A stretch of DNA of 64,000 nt from Fimbriimonadaceae bacterium (GTDB taxonomy: Bacteria > Armatimonadota > Fimbriimonadia > Fimbriimonadales > Fimbriimonadaceae). The stretch lies in contig JAICWL010000001.1 of NCBI GenBank assembly GCA_025934835.1, positions 16,835 through 80,834 on the forward strand. Direction: 5' to 3'. Of this stretch, positions 16,495 through 25,720 are shown one piece after another. Under the pieces are notes generated by a model. The model worked only from the letters and a program-made list of their open reading frames with translations, had not been told where the DNA came from and searched no databases. The stretch's first letter is position 1; each line of letters begins with the position of its first letter. The position numbers and the translations under genes are program-made.

Positions 16495-18959
16495 TGGCAG
16501 AAGTCAAATTGCCCATCCAGGAGGACGAGAGTCCGTCCGAGGAGATCGCGGAGCCAAAGCTCGACGAGCTCCAGCAGGACGAACCGCGGCCCGACATCCC
16601 TGCGGTTCTGAACATTTTGCCGCTGAGAGACAGCGTTGTGTATCCAATGCTGATCGCGCCGCTGAGCGTGGCGAGAGAGTCTGGCGTCCAGCTTATCGAC
16701 GACAGCATCGTCGGCAACAACCGAGTCATCGGGGTGATCGCCCAGCGCGACCCTTCAACAGAGACTCCTCACTTTGATGACGTCTTCGACTACGGATGCG
16801 CCGTGATCATTCGAACGCTGGTCAAGATGCCCGATGCCGTGAGGCTGATCGTTCAAGGCGTGGCGCGGTTCAAGATCATCGAGCGAGTACAGGAGGAGCC
16901 ATATCTACGGGCCCGCATCGAGGTGATCGAAGAGCAGCTCCCCTCGCCCGAGCAAGCAGAAGAGGTGGAAGCGCTCCGGCGGTCGGTCGCCGCGCTTTTC
17001 GACAGCGCGATACGGCTGTCGCCGCAACTGCCGGATGAGCTCCGAACCCTTACCCAGGCAGTTCAGGAGGTCAACGTTATGGCGGACCTCGTGGCCGCGC
17101 ATATGAACCTGAATGTCGAGGACAAGCAGAAGGTGCTTGCTACGGTGGACGTCGTGGCGAGGCTGAAGCTGCTGCTCGAGCTGCTGAGCCGCGAGGTACG
17201 TGTCCTCGAGCTGACGACCAAGGTCCAAAACGAGGTCAACACGGAGCTCACGAAGACCCAGCGGGAATACTATCTGCGCGAACAGCTCAAGGCGATCCAG
17301 CGTGAACTCGGCGAAAGCGACGAGCGAGGCGAGGAGCTGGAAGAGCTGCGCGCCCGCATCGACCAGGCCGGCCTCTCGGAAGTGGCGCTGAAGGAAGTCA
17401 ACCGGGAGTTCGAAAGGCTGCGACGGATGAATCCGGGCGCCCCCGAGTACACGGTCGCCCGCACATACATCGACTGGATCGTGTCCTTGCCATGGAGCAA
17501 GTCGACCGTCGACAACCTAGACCTTCGCAATGTCAAGCGGGTGCTCGACGACGAGCACTATGGGCTCGAGCAGATTAAAGATCGAATCATCGAGTTTCTG
17601 GCCGTGCGAAAAGTGAAAACGACCGGCAAGATCCGTCAGCCGATTCTGTGCTTCGTGGGACCTCCCGGCGTCGGCAAGACTTCTCTGGGGCACTCGATCG
17701 CGGATGCGATGAATCGCAAATACGGCCGGCTTTCACTCGGCGGCATGCGCGACGAGGCCGAGATTCGGGGCCATCGGAGAACGTATATCGGCGCGATGCC
17801 GGGCCAGATCATTCAGAGCATCCGCCGTGTCGACTCGAACAACCCGGTGCTCGTGCTCGATGAGATCGACAAGCTGGGCCAGGATTTTCGCGGCGATCCC
17901 TCTTCCGCCCTGCTTGAAGTGCTCGATCCCGAGCAAAACAGCTCCTTTAGAGACCACTACCTAGACGTTCCATTCGATCTGTCGAACGTGTTCTTCATCA
18001 CCACGGCCAATCGACTCGACACCATTCCCGCGCCGCTGCGCGACCGGATGGAGGTCATCGAACTGGGTGGGTACACCGAAGAGGAGAAAGATCAAATCGC
18101 CATTCGGCACCTGATCCCCAAACAAATCGAAGAGCACGGCCTTACCAAAAAGCAGATCAGATTCCGCAACGAGGCGATCATTCGGCTGATCCGGCACTAC
18201 ACTCGCGAAGCCGGGGTTCGCAACCTCGAGCGCGAGATCGGGGCGGTCGTGCGCCGTGCCACTCGAATGTTCGCTGAAGGGCGCACGGACAGAGTCGTCG
18301 TAAACAACAAGTTCATCGAGAGCGCGCTTGGTGCGCCAAGGTTCATATCGGACGAGGTGAGCGAGCGCGATCTGCCCCCGGGAACGGCCGTGGGGCTCGC
18401 ATGGACGCCTGTGGGCGGCGACGTGCTGTTTATCGAGACAGCACGCATGCCCGGCCAAAAGGGGCTCATCGTTACCGGGCAGCTTGGAGACGTGATGAAG
18501 GAGTCGGTCACCGCCGCACTTAGCTTCATTCGCAGCCATGCCGCGCAGCTCAAAATCGACCCGAAATTTTTCGAGACCACGGAACTGCACGTGCACGTGC
18601 CCGCGGGCGCGGTGCCCAAAGACGGCCCCTCGGCCGGAGTTACGATGCTCACGGCACTCGCCTCGCTGCTCACGGGCCGCCGGGTCAAACGGCGCTTGGC
18701 TATGACAGGAGAAATCACGCTGGGCGGCCAGGTGCTGCCCGTCGGCGGCATCAAGGAGAAGGTCCTCGCTGCCTACCGCGCGGGCGTCGAAACGTTGATC
18801 CTGCCCGAACTCAACGAGAAGGATTATCTCGAAGACGTTCCGGAGGAGATTCGGGCCAAGCTGAAAGCGCATTTCGTGAAGCATGCAGACCAAGTCCTGC
18901 GGGTAGCGCTCGAAAAGGCACGCCAAAAGCCGGCCTCCGAACCGCTTGCTGCAGGCTAG
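16494..18959 (+). CDS. lon: ATP-dependent protease Lon
   Basis: The 821-residue protein degrades misfolded and some regulatory proteins. An N-terminal LAN substrate-binding domain (about 35-240; [18 protein letters not shown]) leads to a coiled-coil and the AAA+ module with Walker A GPPGVGKT (about 389), Walker [11 protein letters not shown], and the C-terminal protease with the Ser-Lys dyad: Ser in [11 protein letters not shown] (about residue 713) and Lys in [14 protein letters not shown]. An acidic 30-residue N-terminal extension is present. The start codon overlaps the hsp20 stop. No terminator-like hairpin is seen after the stop. Confidence 0.97.
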   Translation: MAEVKLPIQEDESPSEEIAEPKLDELQQDEPRPDIPAVLNILPLRDSVVYPMLIAPLSVARESGVQLIDDSIVGNNRVIGVIAQRDPSTETPHFDDVFDYGCAVIIRTLVKMPDAVRLIVQGVARFKIIERVQEEPYLRARIEVIEEQLPSPEQAEEVEALRRSVAALFDSAIRLSPQLPDELRTLTQAVQEVNVMADLVAAHMNLNVEDKQKVLATVDVVARLKLLLELLSREVRVLELTTKVQNEVNTELTKTQREYYLREQLKAIQRELGESDERGEELEELRARIDQAGLSEVALKEVNREFERLRRMNPGAPEYTVARTYIDWIVSLPWSKSTVDNLDLRNVKRVLDDEHYGLEQIKDRIIEFLAVRKVKTTGKIRQPILCFVGPPGVGKTSLGHSIADAMNRKYGRLSLGGMRDEAEIRGHRRTYIGAMPGQIIQSIRRVDSNNPVLVLDEIDKLGQDFRGDPSSALLEVLDPEQNSSFRDHYLDVPFDLSNVFFITTANRLDTIPAPLRDRMEVIELGGYTEEEKDQIAIRHLIPKQIEEHGLTKKQIRFRNEAIIRLIRHYTREAGVRNLEREIGAVVRRATRMFAEGRTDRVVVNNKFIESALGAPRFISDEVSERDLPPGTAVGLAWTPVGGDVLFIETARMPGQKGLIVTGQLGDVMKESVTAALSFIRSHAAQLKIDPKFFETTELHVHVPAGAVPKDGPSAGVTMLTALASLLTGRRVKRRLAMTGEITLGGQVLPVGGIKEKVLAAYRAGVETLILPELNEKDYLEDVPEEIRAKLKAHFVKHADQVLRVALEKARQKPASEPLAAG

Positions 18960-19537
18960 TCGCGGCATCGAGATCATTTGGCCGCAGCTTCGCCGACCAT
19001 TCGGGCCCCAAACATACATAAAGAACCCGGATAAGACCCGCTTGCCCGGTTGACGCTGGCCAAGTCGCCCAGCGCCATGTATGTCCAGCGCCATGTATGT
19101 ATAGTTCACTGTTTCACCCAGCGGGTGTGGCGCCTGCTTGACGAACCCCATAGGTCCCGCCGGGTCGTGCTGCCGACACCGAATTCCCGAGTGCTTACGA
19201 CCCGGCCGATAGGGTCAGCCACCGAATCCCAGGTGATATTCAAGCCGTTCCCGTGCGAGCAGAAAATCCGTAGCTCGAGTCACGCCGGCCCAGGAGAGCT
19301 TGACTATGGCACTCTGTAAGCTGCCCAGGAGACCAACAGGAGGAGGCGAACTTTCCTGTACCAACGCGAGCGCTGTCAACGCGCAGATCGCCATACAAAG
19401 CAAGACCTTGAAACGGCCAACCGAGCCGAGAATCTCGCAAACACGTCACCACGATAGTCGTGCTTCTGCGCTACTGCAACCGCAGGATAGGGGTATTCCC
19501 CGCTTACCCGCAGCTCTGACCGCAGGGATAAATCAAG
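18960..19537. other. 578-base intergenic region after lon
   Basis: No gene is supported. It holds a 16-bp tandem duplication (19069-19100). A minus-strand frame at 19215-19394 (59 codons from an ATG) begins with a short hydrophobic segment (MAICALTALALV), but has no clear ribosome binding site, and I do not call it. No strong promoter pair or terminator is seen. Confidence 0.5.
19069..19100. repeat. Perfect 16-bp tandem duplication
   Basis: The unit CCAGCGCCATGTATGT occurs twice head to tail with no mismatch. It lies in non-coding DNA after lon. Confidence 0.9.
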
Positions 19538-20395
19538 TCACTTCGGCGGAAGCTTGATCGTGATCGACGTGGCGGTGCAGGCGTCCACGGGCGTGCCCAC
19601 GAAGGCCAAGATGTTTCTGCCGTGCAACATGCCCCCGAGGCGCGACTGCACTTGGCCGCACACGTCAGCGAGCTCGGTTACCGCGCCCACTGCGGTGGCC
19701 GCTCCACCGCTCGCAAGTGCAGCCACCGAAGCGCCGTTTCGCAGCTCGGCCATAAGGGTAGGCACACTGTTCAATTGATTCTTCTGCACACAATTGTTCG
19801 CGTCGTTAAGTCCGAGCTCTTCGATCGCCTTTTTCAGCCGCTCTTGGCCATCGGGCGTCAGTGCGCTTGGTGCGTTCGACGAGAACAGGTCGACTACCTG
19901 CTGCAGGGCTTCCTTGCCGCCCGGCTCGCTCATGATCTGCTCGAGCTTGCCCGACTCAGCGATTCTGCCCGTGTTCGAGCGGTCGAACCTGAAGGTCGTC
20001 TCGCCTTTGACGTTCGAGCACAAGCCAACTGTTTGCCCGTCCACGGCTTTCAGCGGGCCGAGTTGGTAGTCGAGGCGCGCTGGGCTCTGAGTCAGCGAGC
20101 CGAGGGTGCCTTCCCTGCGCGACCACGTGACTCGACCCTCGACAGAGGTTCCCTTGGGTACGAGCACGTTGCCAGAAGAATCGGTGATGTCTTGCGAGAC
20201 CATCATCGGGAAAGACGTGCCTACGTCGTCCACGCCTGATTCGAGTTGCTTCAGCAGGATCAGGTGTACCGGGGTGCCCACGGCCAGCGTGGACTCGACA
20301 GGCTTAGGAGGCGCGCTCTTCGTCGGCGCTTGGGCACAGGCCACCGTCAAAGCGGCAAGAAGAACCGCCTCCACAGGAATCCGCATCACAAGCAT
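19538..20395 (-). CDS. Lipoprotein of unknown function
   Basis: The product (285 residues from the ATG at 20395; 282 from 20386) has a lipoprotein signal with the lipobox LTVAC. A longer frame reaches 20536 but its extra part is Arg-rich and unlike a signal peptide. The mature protein contains a beta-rich module at about 30-130 (VGTPVHLILLKQLESGVDDVGTSFPMMVSQDI, GNVLVPKGTSVEGRV), a pattern also seen in TrbI/VirB10-like and other envelope proteins where a barrel is stabilised by a GTxVPA-like loop. The C-terminal half has an Ala/Gly-rich segment and ends with TSITIKLPPK. I do not recognise the family. No Shine-Dalgarno sequence is visible. Confidence 0.65.
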   Translation of the reverse strand: MLVMRIPVEAVLLAALTVACAQAPTKSAPPKPVESTLAVGTPVHLILLKQLESGVDDVGTSFPMMVSQDITDSSGNVLVPKGTSVEGRVTWSRREGTLGSLTQSPARLDYQLGPLKAVDGQTVGLCSNVKGETTFRFDRSNTGRIAESGKLEQIMSEPGGKEALQQVVDLFSSNAPSALTPDGQERLKKAIEELGLNDANNCVQKNQLNSVPTLMAELRNGASVAALASGGAATAVGAVTELADVCGQVQSRLGGMLHGRNILAFVGTPVDACTATSITIKLPPK

Positions 20396-20959
20396 TGTAG
20401 TCGTTAGACGACAACATGCGAGCGAGCCTTCCTGGGTCCCAATGAAAACGCGCCACGAAGATCGGGTTCCCCCGGCCTCGCGGCGCGCCCTCGTTGTTCG
20501 CCGGCGGCAACTCCTCGCGGAGCGCCTTCGCAGCAAACTGCTTCAGTAAGGGCGTCTCTTTGGCCTTGCGGCCGTAGCGCCATCCTCACTTCGGCTTTAA
20601 GCCGCTGGCGTGATTCGCTCGCCTTGCGGCTCACGAATCACTTTCGACGTCTGCGCTTTCACGCGACTTCGATTTCCCAACGGCTCAAACCGTCCGGTGC
20701 AACCGAAGACACACTTGGCTCTTCGGCGCTACGCTTGCGGGACTCTGGTCCAAGAAATCCTGCAAGGTCGCGGTCGGTCGGCACGTTCATCACCTTAAAC
20801 GATTTGCCCGAACTCCTTTCGGATCCGGCGTTCAAAATTCTGCGTGCCTTTCGCATCTTGTCCGGAGAGATCGGCTCCGGATCGCTGCTTTCGCATCTCC
20901 CGGTGGTCCTTGCCACCACCGCAATCTACATGTTCATCATACGCAGGCGGCAAGCAAAT
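20396..20959. other. 564-base region with coding-like but broken frames
   Basis: No intact recognised gene. On the minus strand, two stretches look protein-like but sit in different frames: GWRYGRKAKETPLLKQFAAK and on to WDPGRLARMLSSND (about 20560-20405), and KVIREPQGERITPAA (about 20645-20600). Together with the 86-codon frame at 20659-20919 this may be the relic of a longer gene. Confidence 0.4.
20659..20919 (-). CDS. Small hypothetical protein, doubtful
   Basis: An 86-codon frame from a GTG at 20919 (or 65 codons from an ATG at 20856). The product is basic and Ser-rich with no signal, membrane segment or known motif. It does not overlap another gene, which is the main reason to list it; it may belong to the decayed stretch around it. 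Confidence 0.28.
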   Translation of the reverse strand: MVARTTGRCESSDPEPISPDKMRKARRILNAGSERSSGKSFKVMNVPTDRDLAGFLGPESRKRSAEEPSVSSVAPDGLSRWEIEVA

Positions 20960-21859
20960 TCAAAGCTTTTTGTGAGTTTGTTTTCCACCGCTTTTCCCTC
21001 CTCCGCCTGTGTATAACTCGCCTCCGCCACGACTCTTCGAGTTGCTCTTGGCGCGGGGTTTTCGGGGGCGGGCGGGGGAAGCCGATTCGGTGGTTTCCAG
21101 GCCGACGATCGTGCGAAGCTGGTCGACTTCCTGCTTGCCGAGAAGCCGCGCCTCCCCAGGGCGCATCCCCTTGGACCGCAGCGGCCCGATGCGGACGCGC
21201 TTGAGCGTCTTCACCGGCAGCCCGACCGCATCGCACATGAGCCGCACCTGCCGATTGCGCCCCTCGTGAATCGTTATCCGCAAACCGGTCGTGTTCGTCT
21301 TCGGCTCGGCATGGATCACCTCGACCCGCGCAGGGGCCGTTCGCCTCCCGTCGATGAACAACCCTTTTCGCAGCTTTTCCAGCGCTTTGTCGTTCGGGAT
21401 TCCGATCACGACCGCCTCGTACTCCTTTTCCACGCCGTAGCGCGGGTGGGCGAGCCGCAGAGCCAGCACTCCGTCGTTCGTGCAAATCAGCAGTCCCTCA
21501 GTGTCCTTGTCCAGGCGTCCCACCGGCTTAAGCTGCACGCCCAGGTTCGGCAGGTGCTTGACGATGGTCGGTCTGCCCTGGGGGTCGGACATCGTGGTCA
21601 CCACGCCGACCGGCTTGTTCAGAACCACCGTGTAGATCTTGGCGGCTTGAATCGGCTGGCCGTCGACCCGCACCTCATCCCCGGGACCCACTTTCACGCC
21701 CTGCTGTGTGACGATCTCCCCGTTCAGCTCGACGCGTCCCTGCTCGATGAGGTGCTCCGCCGCCCGACGCGAGCACAGCCCGGAGCGAGCGATCCGCACA
21801 TGCAGGCGCTCCAGATCGACGCTGTCGTCAGGCTCGTGGACGCGGGGCTCTCTTGGCAT
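20960..21859 (-). CDS. rluB: rRNA pseudouridine synthase, RsuA/RluB family
   Basis: The 299-residue enzyme isomerises uridine to pseudouridine in rRNA. An N-terminal S4 RNA-binding domain (about 18-70; LHVRIARSGLCSRRAAEHLIEQG) leads to the catalytic domain with GRLDKDTEGLLICTND, whose first Asp is the nucleophile. The C-terminus carries a basic Ser/Gly/Lys-rich tail of about 40 residues (RPRKPRAKSNSKSRGGG) that may bind RNA. RluB (23S rRNA) is the usual assignment for the copy found beside scpAB; RsuA or RluE remain possible. The start overlaps the end of the carboxypeptidase gene by 32 bases. Confidence 0.88.
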   Translation of the reverse strand: MPREPRVHEPDDSVDLERLHVRIARSGLCSRRAAEHLIEQGRVELNGEIVTQQGVKVGPGDEVRVDGQPIQAAKIYTVVLNKPVGVVTTMSDPQGRPTIVKHLPNLGVQLKPVGRLDKDTEGLLICTNDGVLALRLAHPRYGVEKEYEAVVIGIPNDKALEKLRKGLFIDGRRTAPARVEVIHAEPKTNTTGLRITIHEGRNRQVRLMCDAVGLPVKTLKRVRIGPLRSKGMRPGEARLLGKQEVDQLRTIVGLETTESASPARPRKPRAKSNSKSRGGGELYTGGGGKSGGKQTHKKL

Positions 21860-23033
21860 ATAACTTCATGCGACGGCGGGCCTTGCCCCGCACGAGATAC
21901 GCGCCCACGCAGAGCGCTCCACCAAAGAAAATCGAAGTCGGCTTCGATCCGGACTTCATCATCGCGCTGAGCGGAGCCAGCGCCACATCGCTCTGGGCGA
22001 CGAGCGGGACGCTCTGCTCGAATCCGTCCGCGTCCCGCAGGATCAGCTCGCCAACCTTCTGCCCTTTGGCGATCGGCGCGGTAACGGGATCGGGAACGAT
22101 CTGGGTTGTGGCCTCACCGGTTTCGTTGCGCCGGACGAGGCTGTAAATCGGCGAAGCGGGAGCGACCTCCACCCCGGCGCTCGCACCCCCGCTCACCTGC
22201 ACCGTACCGACGCTCTGTCCTGGATCGAACTCCAAGCCTTTGCGATAATTTTGAAAAGCGAAGTCGAGCATCTTCTGGTGGTCGAGCTGCCAATGGTCGC
22301 TCTTCATCACCACCGTGATCACACGAAAGCCGTCGCGCGTGGCGCTCCCCACATAGCAATGGCCCGCGGGCACCGTGTAGCCGGTCTTGATGCCGTCTGC
22401 AGTCGGATCCTTGGCCAGCCACTTGTTTCGGGTGACCATATGGGTGTCCTTCTGATTGATGCTTCGATGGACTTGGTACTTCTGGGTGCGGACGACCTCT
22501 TCGAACGGCTCCAGCCGCATCGCCTCGCGAGCGATCCGCGCCAGGTCGTGCGCGCATGTCCAGTGGTTCTTGTCGTTCAGCCCGTTCGGGTTGTCGAAAT
22601 GCGTGTTGGTGCAACCTATCGCCGCCGCCCGATCGTTCATCAGCTTCGAAAACGCCGGAATGCTGCCGCTGATGTGCTTTGCGACCGCATAGGCGCCGTC
22701 ATTCGCGCTTCGAAGCATCATCGCGTAGAGCATGTCGTGGGCCGAGATCCGCTCCCCGGGCTTCAGGTGCATGCTCGATTCCTTGACCGTCTCGATCTCC
22801 GGGGGCGCCACGATCGTTTCGTTCGGGGTGCACCGCTCGACCAGCAGCATGCCGGTCATGATCTTCGTGGTGCTCGCGGGATACCGAGATGTTTCGGCGT
22901 CTTTCGACCAGAGGACTTTGCCGCTTCCAGCGTCGATGATGATGGCGCTGGCGGCGCTAACGTCAAGCTGTGCGCATGCCAGGGCCGGCGCAAATGCCGC
23001 CAGCACGATCAGATGCCGAGCGTGTCTCCTCAT
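21828..23033 (-). CDS. D-alanyl-D-alanine carboxypeptidase, DacF/PBP5 type
   Basis: The start at 23033 gives a signal peptide (MRRHARHLIVLAAFAPALACA); the frame is open further but without signal character. The 401-residue product has the three penicillin-binding motifs in order: Ser54-x-x-Lys57 (STTK), Ser109-Ala-Asn111 and Lys216-Thr-Gly (IKTGYT), then a beta-rich PBP5 C-terminal domain and a C-terminal hydrophobic anchor (IFFGGALCVGAYLV) with basic residues after it. It trims the fifth D-Ala from peptidoglycan stem peptides at the outer face of the membrane. dacF commonly sits near scpAB in other bacteria, as here. Confidence 0.9.
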   Translation of the reverse strand: MRRHARHLIVLAAFAPALACAQLDVSAASAIIIDAGSGKVLWSKDAETSRYPASTTKIMTGMLLVERCTPNETIVAPPEIETVKESSMHLKPGERISAHDMLYAMMLRSANDGAYAVAKHISGSIPAFSKLMNDRAAAIGCTNTHFDNPNGLNDKNHWTCAHDLARIAREAMRLEPFEEVVRTQKYQVHRSINQKDTHMVTRNKWLAKDPTADGIKTGYTVPAGHCYVGSATRDGFRVITVVMKSDHWQLDHQKMLDFAFQNYRKGLEFDPGQSVGTVQVSGGASAGVEVAPASPIYSLVRRNETGEATTQIVPDPVTAPIAKGQKVGELILRDADGFEQSVPLVAQSDVALAPLSAMMKSGSKPTSIFFGGALCVGAYLVRGKARRRMKLYAKRAPRPRA

Positions 23034-23098
23034 CGTTCGTCCTAGATCAATGACGATTCTACCGGCGCAAGGGCATGTCGCCTGCCTCAAACCTTCGA

Positions 23099-23662
23099 CT
23101 ATTGCTCCACGGAACGCAACCGGTAGTCGTAGCCGGAGATCTCGTAGACGACCAGCTCTCCATACGACGGGTGGGGTTCGACGCCTAGGAAACGCATGCC
23201 GCTTCGCTCCAGCACCCGCTGAGAGGCGACGTTGGAAACCTCGCATCTGCCCACGACGCGTCCGAGCTTCAGGCGGGTGAAACCCCACATCAGCAGTCCG
23301 CGAAGCCCTTCGGTCGCGTACCCGCGATTACGAAACGGCTGGAGCACCGAGTAGCCAACCTCGCAATCTGCGCCCAGGCTCAAGGGTCCGAAGCTCCCCC
23401 CGCCATGGAACCCGACGTCTCCAACGAGCTTGGGCTCGAGCTTCGAGATCATTACGCCACCCCACTGGATCTTCGCCGGATTCGCACGAAGCTGTTCGGC
23501 AAGAAGTGGAAGGAATTCGCGCATCTCTGCTTCCGGCCAATCCATCGATACTTCAGCACCCAACAGCTCGCCGAGCAGCTTGCGGTCGCCTGCCGCCGCC
23601 TCGATCGACTCCGGCGTGAGCGGCACGACGCGCAGCCTGTCGGTTTCGAACAGCGACTTCAC
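23099..23662 (-). CDS. GNAT acetyltransferase, RimJ/RimL type
   Basis: The 187-residue protein starts TDRLRVVPLTPE, the usual opening of the RimJ/RimL group, and has the acetyl-CoA loop in EVGYSVLQPFRNRGYATEGL with R-x-x-G-Y-A, followed by NVASQRVLERSGM. The target, a protein N-terminus or a small molecule, cannot be told. Its first four bases overlap the scpB stop (ATGA), so it is translated from the scp transcript. Confidence 0.85.
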   Translation of the reverse strand: MKSLFETDRLRVVPLTPESIEAAAGDRKLLGELLGAEVSMDWPEAEMREFLPLLAEQLRANPAKIQWGGVMISKLEPKLVGDVGFHGGGSFGPLSLGADCEVGYSVLQPFRNRGYATEGLRGLLMWGFTRLKLGRVVGRCEVSNVASQRVLERSGMRFLGVEPHPSYGELVVYEISGYDYRLRSVEQ

Positions 23663-24192
23663 GACTCCGGGACCGCCGGCAGGCTTACGGCCAAACCCGC
23701 ATCCAGCTTCGGCAGGCCGTCCAGGTCCTTGAGCTTGAATTGGTGTAGAAACTGCTGCGTAGTGCCGAACAGGCTTGGCCTTCCCGGCGCATGCTTCCGC
23801 CCCACTTCACGGATGAGCCGCCTCTCCTGCAAAATGCGGATGCCGTAGTCGCTCTGCACCCCTCGGATCGCCTCGATCTCGGAGCTTGTAATTGGCTGAC
23901 GATAGGCGACGATGGCGAGCACTTCCATTAGACTCTTGCTGAGCCTTTGGCGCTGGGGCTTGAGAAACGCCGAGACGCACTCGGACAGCTCCTCCTTGGT
24001 CGCAAGCTGATACCCCCCTGCAAGCTCCACGAGCTGCAACGGCCCCTCGCGATCCAATCTGTCGCGAAGCAAGTCGATCGCTTCCGTCGTCTGCCCTTCC
24101 GTCAATCCGATCGATGCTCCCAAAGCTTCCGTCGAAGCGGGAGAGTCGGCCACGAACAGCAGCGCGAAAATGCGGTCGACGGAAGAGATCAT
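23659..24192 (-). CDS. scpB: Segregation and condensation protein B
   Basis: The 177-residue protein has two winged-helix domains: the first (about 5-75) starts RIFALLFVADSPASTEAL, the second includes LMEVLAIVAYRQPITSSEIEAIRGV, the most conserved ScpB motif, and GRPSLFGTTQQFLHQF at the end. As a dimer it binds ScpA and joins the SMC ring that compacts and separates chromosomes. It lies six bases after scpA. Confidence 0.94.
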   Translation of the reverse strand: MISSVDRIFALLFVADSPASTEALGASIGLTEGQTTEAIDLLRDRLDREGPLQLVELAGGYQLATKEELSECVSAFLKPQRQRLSKSLMEVLAIVAYRQPITSSEIEAIRGVQSDYGIRILQERRLIREVGRKHAPGRPSLFGTTQQFLHQFKLKDLDGLPKLDAGLAVSLPAVPES

Positions 24193-24198
24193 CTTGAA

Positions 24199-24942
24199 TC
24201 AGGCCCTGCAGAAGAGGACCAAATCGCCATCGAGCTTGGCGCTGACCTGGCCAACGCGGATCAGCTCGAGAAGCGCCAGGAACCAGTAGACCGCATCTGC
24301 TCGGGAAAATCGGCCCGTGACGAGCTCGCCGAGTGTTCGCCACGTACCATCGATCGCTCGGAGAACGATACCGATCTGCTCGGACAGGGATCGACGAGCC
24401 CTCGTCGGAGGCTCGAAGATCGCGCTGTCGGCACGCCTGAGCAGTCGCTCGAACGCCAGCGCCAAGTCTTGTGAGCTGACGGACTCCAGCTCGTACGGAA
24501 ACTCATACGGGCTCGGGCCCGAGCCTGGTGACCGGAAGAACATCAAGCTGCGTTCTGCGTGCCAAGCGAGAAGCGCTCCGATCGCCAGGTCGTAGTCGGT
24601 GATAGACGACTCTGGAAGCTGCATCGGCTCAGCGGATTCAGGCTCAGGCTCCGGGCTCGGCAGCAGCAGCCATGCTTTGCGCTCGAGCAGATAAGCCAGT
24701 GCTGTGAGCGCGGCCGCGGCCTCATCGAGGTTCGGCGACTCCGAAAGCAGGAGGTACTCGAAGTACGCCTCGCAGACGGGATACAGCGGCACGCCGAGCA
24801 GATCGATGCGCTGATCGCGGACGCATTGGAAAAGCATCGCCAACGAGCCTTCGAACGCCGGGGATTGAATGTTTATCGGCGGCGGCGCGATCACTCCGAG
24901 CGCGGTAACCGGACGCTCGGCCAATTGTCGGCGCGGGGCCAT
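24199..24942 (-). CDS. scpA: Segregation and condensation protein A
   Basis: The 247-residue kleisin bridges the SMC heads. The N-terminal part has INIQSPAFEGSLAMLFQCVRDQRIDLLGVPLYPVCEAYFEYL, the family opening (usually FEGPLDLLL), and the C-terminal winged helix ends with AVYWFLALLELIRVGQVSAKLDGDLVLFC. The ATG at 24942 is chosen because the longer frame (to 25029) runs through the tRNA-Cys gene. This start lies only 16 bases after the tRNA's encoded CCA, without a Shine-Dalgarno sequence. The substrate-contact region is more diverged than in model organisms. Confidence 0.9.
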   Translation of the reverse strand: MAPRRQLAERPVTALGVIAPPPINIQSPAFEGSLAMLFQCVRDQRIDLLGVPLYPVCEAYFEYLLLSESPNLDEAAAALTALAYLLERKAWLLLPSPEPEPESAEPMQLPESSITDYDLAIGALLAWHAERSLMFFRSPGSGPSPYEFPYELESVSSQDLALAFERLLRRADSAIFEPPTRARRSLSEQIGIVLRAIDGTWRTLGELVTGRFSRADAVYWFLALLELIRVGQVSAKLDGDLVLFCRA

Positions 24943-24958
24943 GATGCTTAGAGACGAT

Positions 24959-25035
24959 TGGAGGTGCCGGCCGGATTCGAACCGGCGAATAACGGTTTTG
25001 CAGACCGTCCCCTTAGGCCACTTGGGCACGGCACC
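24959..25035 (-). tRNA. tRNA-Cys (anticodon GCA)
   Basis: The acceptor stem GGTGCCG/CGGCACC (25035-25029 with 24969-24963) is perfect. The anticodon loop CTGCAAA reads GCA, for cysteine. The T arm has CCGG-TTCGAAT-CCGG and the discriminator base is U, the identity mark of tRNA-Cys. CCA is encoded (24961-24959). The gene runs directly into scpA. Confidence 0.95.
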
Positions 25036-25053
25036 CCTCGAGCCTTCGCCATA

Positions 25054-25083
25054 AGTGTAGCTTCTTCACGCCTTTGGTGTCAC
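25054..25083 (-). promoter_or_regulatory. Promoter of tRNA-Cys
   Basis: On the minus strand GTGACA (-35, 25083-25078) and TACACT (-10, 25059-25054) are 18 bases apart; the -10 lies 18 bases ahead of the mature tRNA. It could also drive scpA and the genes behind it. Confidence 0.55.
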
Positions 25084-25193
25084 GCCGAGCTAGAAGGGCC
25101 GCGAACAGTGGCCCGTCAGGTATGAATTCCTCGACTTGCTCTATAACGTGCGTATCTTCCTCTGTGGAGCCCCGCTTGGATCCTAAGCTTCGA

Positions 25194-25694
25194 ATGAGGA
25201 GGCCGAACCTGCTCGGGCTGCCGCGCGTCGAGTTGCCCCCTGGTTACGCACTCGGGGAAGCGGGCCCAGACGCCGCCGAGCCTTTGGCGCGCCTGCTGAC
25301 GACCGCGTTCGGCGAGAATTGGGAGCCGGGAAAGGTACGACGCGAATTGCTGCACAACGCCGACGTGCCCAAGACATTCATAGTGACTTGGGCCGATGCC
25401 ATCGTGGCGACGGCCTCGGCCCAGATTCAGCCCACGGCGTTTCCCGGCTCCGGGGTGGTGCACTGGGTGGCCGCGGACCCGACCCATTCCGGCAAAGGTT
25501 TGGGCTGCGCGGTAGTCACAGCGGTGCTGCGCGAGCTTTCAGGGATGGGCCTGAGGGATGCGGTGCTGATCACGGACGACGAGCGCCTGCCCGCGATCGC
25601 GGTGTACCGGCGCCTCGGCTTTATGCCCGAGCCTTGTCACGCTTCTCACCCCCACCGATGGACTGCCGTCCTGACGAACCTCAGCGGACGCTGA
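25194..25694 (+). CDS. GNAT family acetyltransferase
   Basis: The 166-residue protein starts at 25194 (MRRPNLLGLP); a frame open to 25074 adds a Ser/Arg-rich part without family match. A single GNAT fold is seen, with the acetyl-CoA loop in WVAADPTHSGKGLGCAVVTA (G-x-G-L-G variant of the RxxGxG/A loop) and the late AIAVYRRLGFMPE. The substrate is unknown. It is a lone + strand gene, convergent with the TPR gene, with 26 bases between the stops. Confidence 0.78.
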   Translation: MRRPNLLGLPRVELPPGYALGEAGPDAAEPLARLLTTAFGENWEPGKVRRELLHNADVPKTFIVTWADAIVATASAQIQPTAFPGSGVVHWVAADPTHSGKGLGCAVVTAVLRELSGMGLRDAVLITDDERLPAIAVYRRLGFMPEPCHASHPHRWTAVLTNLSGR

Positions 25695-25720
25695 CGCTGC
25701 GGCCCCTCGGGTGCCTGCCC

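Noticed and set aside
17961..19151. 396-codon minus-strand frame opposite lon
   Set aside because: Shadow of lon; no motifs and it runs across the lon stop into non-coding DNA.
24943..25029. N-terminal extension of scpA through the tRNA-Cys gene
   Set aside because: The extra residues come from translating tRNA sequence; family alignment starts after the ATG at 24942.
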